From contig NC_084897.1 in assembly GCF_958979055.1 (NCBI RefSeq), positions 20,871,628 through 20,935,627 on the forward strand: a stretch of 64,000 bases of DNA, written 5' to 3'. Shown here piece after piece: positions 59,379 through 64,000 of the stretch (the first letter of the stretch is position 1; each line of letters begins with the position of its first letter). Below the pieces are notes generated by a model, which worked only from the letters and a program-made list of their open reading frames with translations, had not been told where the DNA came from and ran no database searches. The position numbers and the translations under genes were made by a program. The stretch comes from Alnus glutinosa (taxonomy: Eukaryota; Streptophyta; Magnoliopsida; Fagales; Betulaceae).

Positions 59379-59606
59379 GGATGGCTTTAGACACCTAATG
59401 GCGTGGCATTGACATTAGGTGCCGACATAAATGATGGCGTGTCAAATGACACACACATGACATATGGTAAACCGTTAATTTTGACAGTAAAATAATAGAT
59501 AAATCTATTTAAAACTTTAAAAAAATTTAAGGACTTTATTCTGAAAATTGAAAATTCAATGACTAAATTCATTAAGAATGAAAACTTAAAAGGGTAAATA
59601 TATATA
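58308..59606. mobile_element. Long-TIR non-autonomous element, about 1.3 kb
   Basis: The left arm (agggataaattttatttagt, ccgttaaagttaacgattta, ttatttgacacgc) recurs inverted in the right arm (gcgtgtcaaatgacac, ggtaaaccgttaattttgac, cttttaagttttcattctta on the opposite strand). The arms are about 200 bp. The middle holds unrelated unique sequence and a 90-bp TA microsatellite. No transposase. Mutator-like by arm length. Confidence 0.55.
59286..59374. repeat. (TA)n microsatellite, about 44 units
   Basis: An uninterrupted alternating TA run of about 89 bp, the longest in the window, close to the right TIR of the element around it. Confidence 0.95.
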
Positions 59607-59896
59607 TATATTTTCATTTAATTAGTTAAAAATTGTTTTTTTTCCAGCTATACACTTTTAATTATTTAATCACTTATAAATTGTCAAATCAATTTGGTAA
59701 GAAATTTTAGTAAAAGCTAAAATTTCAAGCATTTTTCTCAGGAAATTTTTTTAAGATATTGATATAAGAAAACACAATTTTTTTTTTTTTTTTTTTTAAA
59801 AAAGTGTTTGCCTGTGTTGGGTCCCGTCCACGTCAGACTGCATTACATCTAACGTGCACCACGTGCGCACCGTTTCGCACTAATCCCCAAAACCGC

Positions 59897-59940
<44 letters not shown>

Positions 59941-59949
59941 CCCTGAGCT
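59607..59949. other. Promoter and 5' UTR region of the aftiphilin-like gene
   Basis: A GA microsatellite (59907-59938) lies directly upstream of the ATG, in the presumed 5' UTR. CACGTG-type G-box contexts (ccacgtgcgcacc at 59859-59872) lie about 85 bp before the ATG. Confidence 0.45.
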
Positions 59950-62900
59950 ATGGCGGAGGACGATGAAGACGAGAGCTTCGGGGACTTCCATTTCGCATCG
60001 TTCCCAAATCTCACCGTCCATTCCGTTCCCACCCCAATCAGCGTCAGGAATTCCTCCTCCTCCGATTCATGGGGCGAGTTCATCGCCACGCCCAAATCCA
60101 ACCTCTCCGGTGGTCCAGCAGACACCCTTTCCCCTCCCCCCAACAACTCCAACTCTAAAACCGATCATCTTGGGCCGGGATGGGTTGATCCGGTGAAGGC
60201 CCAGTGGGTGAAGCGACGGGGAGCTCTGCCGTTGTCCATATTTGGGGAATTGGAAGAGGAAGAGAAAGAGGAGGAGGAATCTGGTGCGGGCGAGTCTAGA
60301 TTTGGTGATGGTGGAAACGTTTTCTCTGACAACAAAAAAGGCGATTCTGAGAGAAAAGGATCGGGTTTGAATGTTAATGATTTGATTGCAAATTTGTATG
60401 GCCAGAATCAGCCAATAAAGACCCACAACAGGTTGAATTTGAATTCAAATGGATCTGAGTTTAACACAAATATGAATGGGTTTGGCTCGGATTCGCTCAA
60501 AGGGAATGTGGGTTCTGATGATTTTGATGAAGATGATGATGATGGGTGGGAATTCAAGGCTGCGGGACTCGAATCTCGGATCGGAAATGGGGATTCTAAG
60601 GTAAAGGTATAACCTTTTTTTCTGTAAATTTTCAGTTCTTTGTTTAGTTACCACGAAAAAATGAAAAAAAAAATAAAAATAGTTGAAGTCTATAATTAAT
60701 TTCAAGTTGTTTTTTGTTAATTAGGAAAGCTTTGGATAGATCAACACTGATTAAGCTTGGATAGCACAAGTGTTTATCAAGTTATCAGATCAACACCAAT
60801 GCTTTGAAGATATTGGTAATGAGTATATTATGGATTTACTTTGGAGATCAATCTTTCAAGAAACTGAAATTGATGAGTTTGGTAACATAATTCGATGCAA
60901 AATACATGACCTCATGCATGATCTTACCATTTCAGCGGCATGATCGTTGATCACCACATTAGATTATAAGGAGAGAAACATTGATGAGAAAACTCGTCAT
61001 GTATCAGTTGGCTACAATATAGATATTTGATCAATTCTGACTTCATTGTGTAAAGCTAGTAGGATATGAACATTTCTTTGCCTCGGTGGCCATGGCTTTG
61101 GAGCTGAGATTGATTGTGATGCAATTTTGTCGAGTTTTAAGCTGTTGGGCGTGTTGGATATGCATCTAAGAAATCTTGATTTTGTGCCAAGCTCTATCGG
61201 TAAGTTGAAGCATTTAAAATATACTGATCTTTCTGAAAACGGCAATATGAAGAAGCTGCCCAATCTTTATCTAGGTTGCAGAATTTGCAAACAATAAGAC
61301 TCTAGTGGTTGGAAACTAGAAAAATTTATGAGAGGCATTAAAAGATTAGTCAACCTCAGGCATCTTCAGATGGATGGATATCGTGCTTTGACTTATATGC
61401 CCCGTAGATTGGGGCAACTGCCTAATCTTCAGACGTTATCAAGATTTGTGGTTCACTCGAGTTCTCTTTCCAGGCAAAGTGGTGGGTTAAAAGAACTAAA
61501 CAGACTAATAATCTGAGAGCAAAAGTTCGAGATTTTTCGGTTTGAGAGATGTTTCGTTGGAATGTAATTTAAAGGAGAAACAACATCTTCATGCTTTTTT
61601 GCGTTTATTACGGGAAACTCAAGGAGATTTCAATGATTCGAAAATTGGTGATGATGTAATGTCATTGGAAGGCTTCCAACTGCACCCAAATTTTAAATGC
61701 TTCAACTTACCGTTAGAGCTTGGCACAAAATCAAGATTTCTTAGATGCATATCTGTAACGACCCACCCCAAAACGACACAATATTGTTCTCTTTTGGCTC
61801 TCCCGAACCAGACATCACAGGAAGTCACCCATCCTGGTACTACTTTTATAGAAGCACGCTTAACTGTAGAGTTCTGATGGGTTCATGGTCATCACGGCTT
61901 TAAAACGCGTTGTGTTAAGAATTGTGCGAATATACATATAAGCATATACCCATTCCTATAACCAAAACGTCACAATCACCCCCTCTTGAGACCCAGCATC
62001 CTCGTTGGTGAGCTTCATGGGATCCTCTCATTCTTGGTATCCCAACGAGTGCCCGCTGGCGACCCTCATGGGCTTGTTCACGCTCCTCCCATCTCATGCT
62101 GGACAATGACTTTGATACAATTTGTAACCACCTACCTCCAAACGACACAATATTATCTGCTTTTGGCTCCCCCAAACCAGACTTCTCAGGAGGTCACTCA
62201 TCGTGGTACTACTCTCACAGAAGCACGCTTAACTGCTGAATTCTGATAAGTTCATGACCATCACGGCTGTAAAACGCGTTGTGTCAAGAAGAGTGCGAAT
62301 ATACGTATAAGCACATACCCATTCCTTTACTCAGGCGATGTGGGACGTCACAATACCAAACACGCCCAAAAACTTAAAACTTGAAAAAATTGCATCACAA
62401 TCAATCTCAGCCTGAGAGCCTTGGCCACCGAGGCAAAGAAATTTTCGTATCCTACTTGCTTTACACAATGAAGTTAGAATTGATAAAATATCTGTATCGT
62501 ACCCAGCTGATACATGATGAGTTTTCTCATGAATGTTTCTCTCCTTATCATCTAATGTGGTGATCAACGATCATGCCACTGAAATGGCAAGATCATGCAT
62601 GAGGTCACGTATTTTGCATCTCATTATGGTACCATACTCATCAATTTCAACTTCTTGAAAGATTGATCTCCAAAGTAAATCCATAAAATACTCATTACCA
62701 ATATCTTCAAAGCATCGGTGTTGATCTGATAAATTGACAAACCCTTGTGCTATCCAAAGCTTAATCAGTGTTGATCTATCGATTTGGTGTATTAGTTTTG
62801 ATTTTTAATTCGATGAGGCACAATTGAGTAGATGTGGTGTGTGTAGTGCCAACGATTAAAAAGAGCATTAGGGAAGATATGATTTTAGTTTTAAATTGTT

Positions 62901-64000
62901 TTCTGTTTATATCAGGAAGAAGGGATTTTTGAATCATTAAGATTGAAAGTGGAAGCAACGGCACAGATAGACCAGGAAATCCAGGCGGGTATTGTTTATT
63001 TTTTTGTATCTGAATGTTGATGCTTGGTAGTGTTTGTGTCACACACTTGAATTTTCCTTGAGAGTTTAGAACCAATTTGCTTTCTTCAAGCTACTTAATT
63101 TGGCATTAAACTTTTTCATGAACTTGAAATAGGATGGTATTTGTGTAGTTAATTATGCTGCTAAAAGTATAGATATGTGTGCTTTTGTGGGGATTTCATC
63201 AGTCTAAATCTGAGGTTTTCTGATTGAAGGTTGAAGGGAAAGGATGGGGAAATACTGAGGGAGCCACGCCTACATTTGGGTTTGGCAATGGTATGCCTGG
63301 TCCTGGCAATTTGTTTTTAGTGTCAAATGGGACTTCTCACAGAAGTGGTGAATGGGGTTTTGGGTTTGATTTCAACTCAAGTCCTATGACTAAAGAAGAT
63401 GGTTTTATCTCGGGTTCAGTCTCCAAAAGCAAGGACAATGATACTGCAAATGGGATGTACTCTTCTGCAGCTGATAAAAAAGTTGATTCTGTGAAAGATT
63501 TTTGGGAATTCAAGGATGCATTTCCAGAAACTGGATCACAGCATAAGTTGGTGAGTCAGTTTGATTTGGTTTCTTTATGTTATAATGTTGAGATTTCAAA
63601 GAATTTGCATTGTCAGACTTTAAGTTTGGCTGTAGGAGGATCCAAAGGTTGCTGATACATCTCTCACTGCCACTGGCGTAGAAGCAAAAATATTTGATGG
63701 TGATGGTGTCGGTGGATCTGTTGATTTATTTGCTCTATCAGATGGGGTCTCTCAAAATTCTAGGGAATGGGACTCTGGATTTAATTTTAACCCAAGTTTT
63801 ATGAAAGGTATCATCGCGGATTCATACTCTAAAGGGAAACAGAATGATTTGATATCATCTCTTTCTTATGAGAATGTCGGTGCCAACAAGAACTTTTGGG
63901 AATTTAAGGATGCATTTTCAGAATCTGGATCTAAACATAAATCAGTGAGTCACTTTGATTTGAATTCTTTATTTTGTGTACAATGTTGAAACTCTGGAAG
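59950..64000 (+). CDS. Aftiphilin-like acidic adaptor protein (5' part; continues past window)
   Basis: Exons visible are 59950-60600 (donor gtaaag; a second donor at 60607 is also in frame), 63230-63550 and 63636-63944, all phase 0, with more exons expected beyond the window. The N-terminus (MAEDDEDESFGDFHFASF) carries an acidic-Phe motif FGDF (residues 10-13) and WGEF (41-44). A WVDPVKAQWVKRRGALPLSI core follows, then acidic Glu-rich and Asp-rich stretches and WEFK (200-203). Such [FW]G[DE]F and WEF motifs bind clathrin-adaptor ear domains in animal aftiphilin and epsinR. The link here is by motif, not by proven homology. Exons 2 and 3 both contain FWEFKDAF and resemble each other. Intron 1 (2.6 kb) contains an NBS-LRR inverted duplication with a Cassandra element. 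Confidence 0.65.
60736..61694 (+). pseudogene. CC-NBS-LRR fragment (winged helix to first LRRs) in intron 1
   Basis: A plus-strand CNL piece starts in the winged-helix region (LIKLGIAQVFIKLSDQHQCF, EDIGNEYIMDLLWRSIFQET, CKIHDLMHDLTISA). It continues through the NB-LRR linker (NIDEKTRHVSVGYNIDI, SLCKASRIRTFLCLGGHG) into LRRs (LDMHLRNLDFVPSSIGKLKH, RGIKRLVNLRHLQMDG, GQLPNLQTLSRFVVHSSSLS). There are stops (for example after TISAA and after YNIDI) and frame changes, and no CC domain or P-loop. It is unrelated to the RPS2-like LRR relic at the other end of the window. The part 60736-61218 is repeated in inverted orientation further on. Confidence 0.8.
61754..62352 (-). mobile_element. Cassandra TRIM retrotransposon (5S-rRNA-like LTRs)
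   Basis: LTRs lie at 61754-61974 and 62123-62352, with an internal region of about 150 bp. Each LTR contains a stretch matching the 3' half of plant 5S rRNA in reverse (gaagtcacccatcctggtac, agaagcacgcttaactgtag), the hallmark of Cassandra. On the minus strand a tRNA-Met-type primer-binding site (ttgtatcaaagtc) follows the right-hand LTR. The flanking 5-mers atatc and atacc are a near-duplicate target site. The LTRs have diverged visibly, so it is not recent. No coding capacity, as is normal for TRIMs. Confidence 0.88.
62791..63229. other. 3' remainder of aftiphilin-like intron 1
   Basis: Ordinary AT-rich intron sequence up to the acceptor gaag at 63229. Nothing else is seen. Confidence 0.5.

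Larger units (their letters stand above)
60736..62790. repeat. Inverted duplication of the CNL fragment (about 480-bp arms)
   Basis: The left arm is 60736-61218. The right arm is 61695-61753 plus 62353-62790, split by the Cassandra insertion. The arms are about 92-94% identical by eye (for example tttggagatcaatctttcaa with ttgaaagattgatctccaaa, and gcatgatcgttgatcaccac with gtggtgatcaacgatcatgc). The loop, 61219-61694, is the next LRR part in sense orientation. The whole sits in intron 1 of a gene on the plus strand and would be present in its pre-mRNA. Confidence 0.9.

Noticed and set aside
59164-59394. Frame with alternating Ile and Tyr
   Set aside because: Translation of the TA microsatellite.
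61811-61883. Sequence matching the 3' half of 5S rRNA (also at 62181-62251)
   Set aside because: Only half of a 5S gene is present, twice, inside the LTRs of a Cassandra element. Cassandra LTRs carry this 5S-like block, so it is not an rRNA gene.
1-64000. CRISPR array, operon or bacterial-type system
   Set aside because: All coding evidence is of the plant nuclear type with spliceosomal introns, and the direct repeats found are tandem duplications or transposon ends.

Overview
The window is nuclear DNA of a woody eudicot, probably a rosid tree. This is inferred from GT-AG multi-exon plant genes, AT-rich intergenic DNA, many miniature TIR elements, a Cassandra TRIM and plant-type NBS-LRR, PPR, NPH3, B3 and DC1 sequences. 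The species cannot be fixed from sequence alone. No rRNA gene, tRNA gene, CRISPR array or organellar block was seen.

Layout. 0-1.2 kb: 3' part of an alpha-crystallin/HSP20-like gene of the IDM3 type (+). 1.4-6.8 kb: a poly(A)-tailed insertion carrying a DC1 fragment, then broken RPS2-like LRR exons (-), ending in a large palindrome made of an LRR exon and its inverted copy. 6.8-12.8 kb: a TIR element with a GC-palindrome core, a decayed PPR gene (-), a small membrane, probably plastid, protein gene (-), and MITEs. 12.8-15.2 kb: an NPH3/BTB gene (+). 15.4-18 kb: LTR remnants and a TIR element. 18.0-18.6 kb: a B3-domain gene (+). 20.1-25.0 kb: a seven-exon RING-HC gene (+) with a LINE fragment, a TIR element and a Ty3/Gypsy remnant in its introns. 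25.6-29.9 kb: amidase AMI1 (+, nine exons). 30-34.5 kb: TE-rich intergenic DNA. 34.8-39.0 kb: mevalonate kinase (+, five exons). 39.2-41.9 kb: a young non-autonomous LTR element with identical 358-bp LTRs. 43.8-45.8 kb: a seed-type SDR aldehyde reductase (-) with an ABRE/RY promoter cluster. 47.4-48.2 kb: a long-TIR element. 48.5-56.1 kb: two tandem GPI-anchored-protein genes (+). 56.1-59.9 kb: TE-rich spacer. 59.95-64.0 kb: start of an aftiphilin-like gene (+). Its first intron holds an inverted duplication of a CC-NBS-LRR fragment, with a Cassandra element inside one arm.

The genes form no operon or obvious pathway cluster. AMI1 (auxin from indole-3-acetamide), MVK (cytosolic isoprenoids) and the SDR (seed aldehyde detoxification) are independent housekeeping or tissue-specific genes. 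The most unusual content is two unrelated NBS-LRR inverted duplications that could fold into long hairpin RNAs, one of them inside a transcribed intron. Other notable signals are a GC-rich palindromic core shared by TIR elements with different ends, first introns that all start GTAC followed by CT-rich sequence, and a duplicated exon encoding a WEFKDAF motif.
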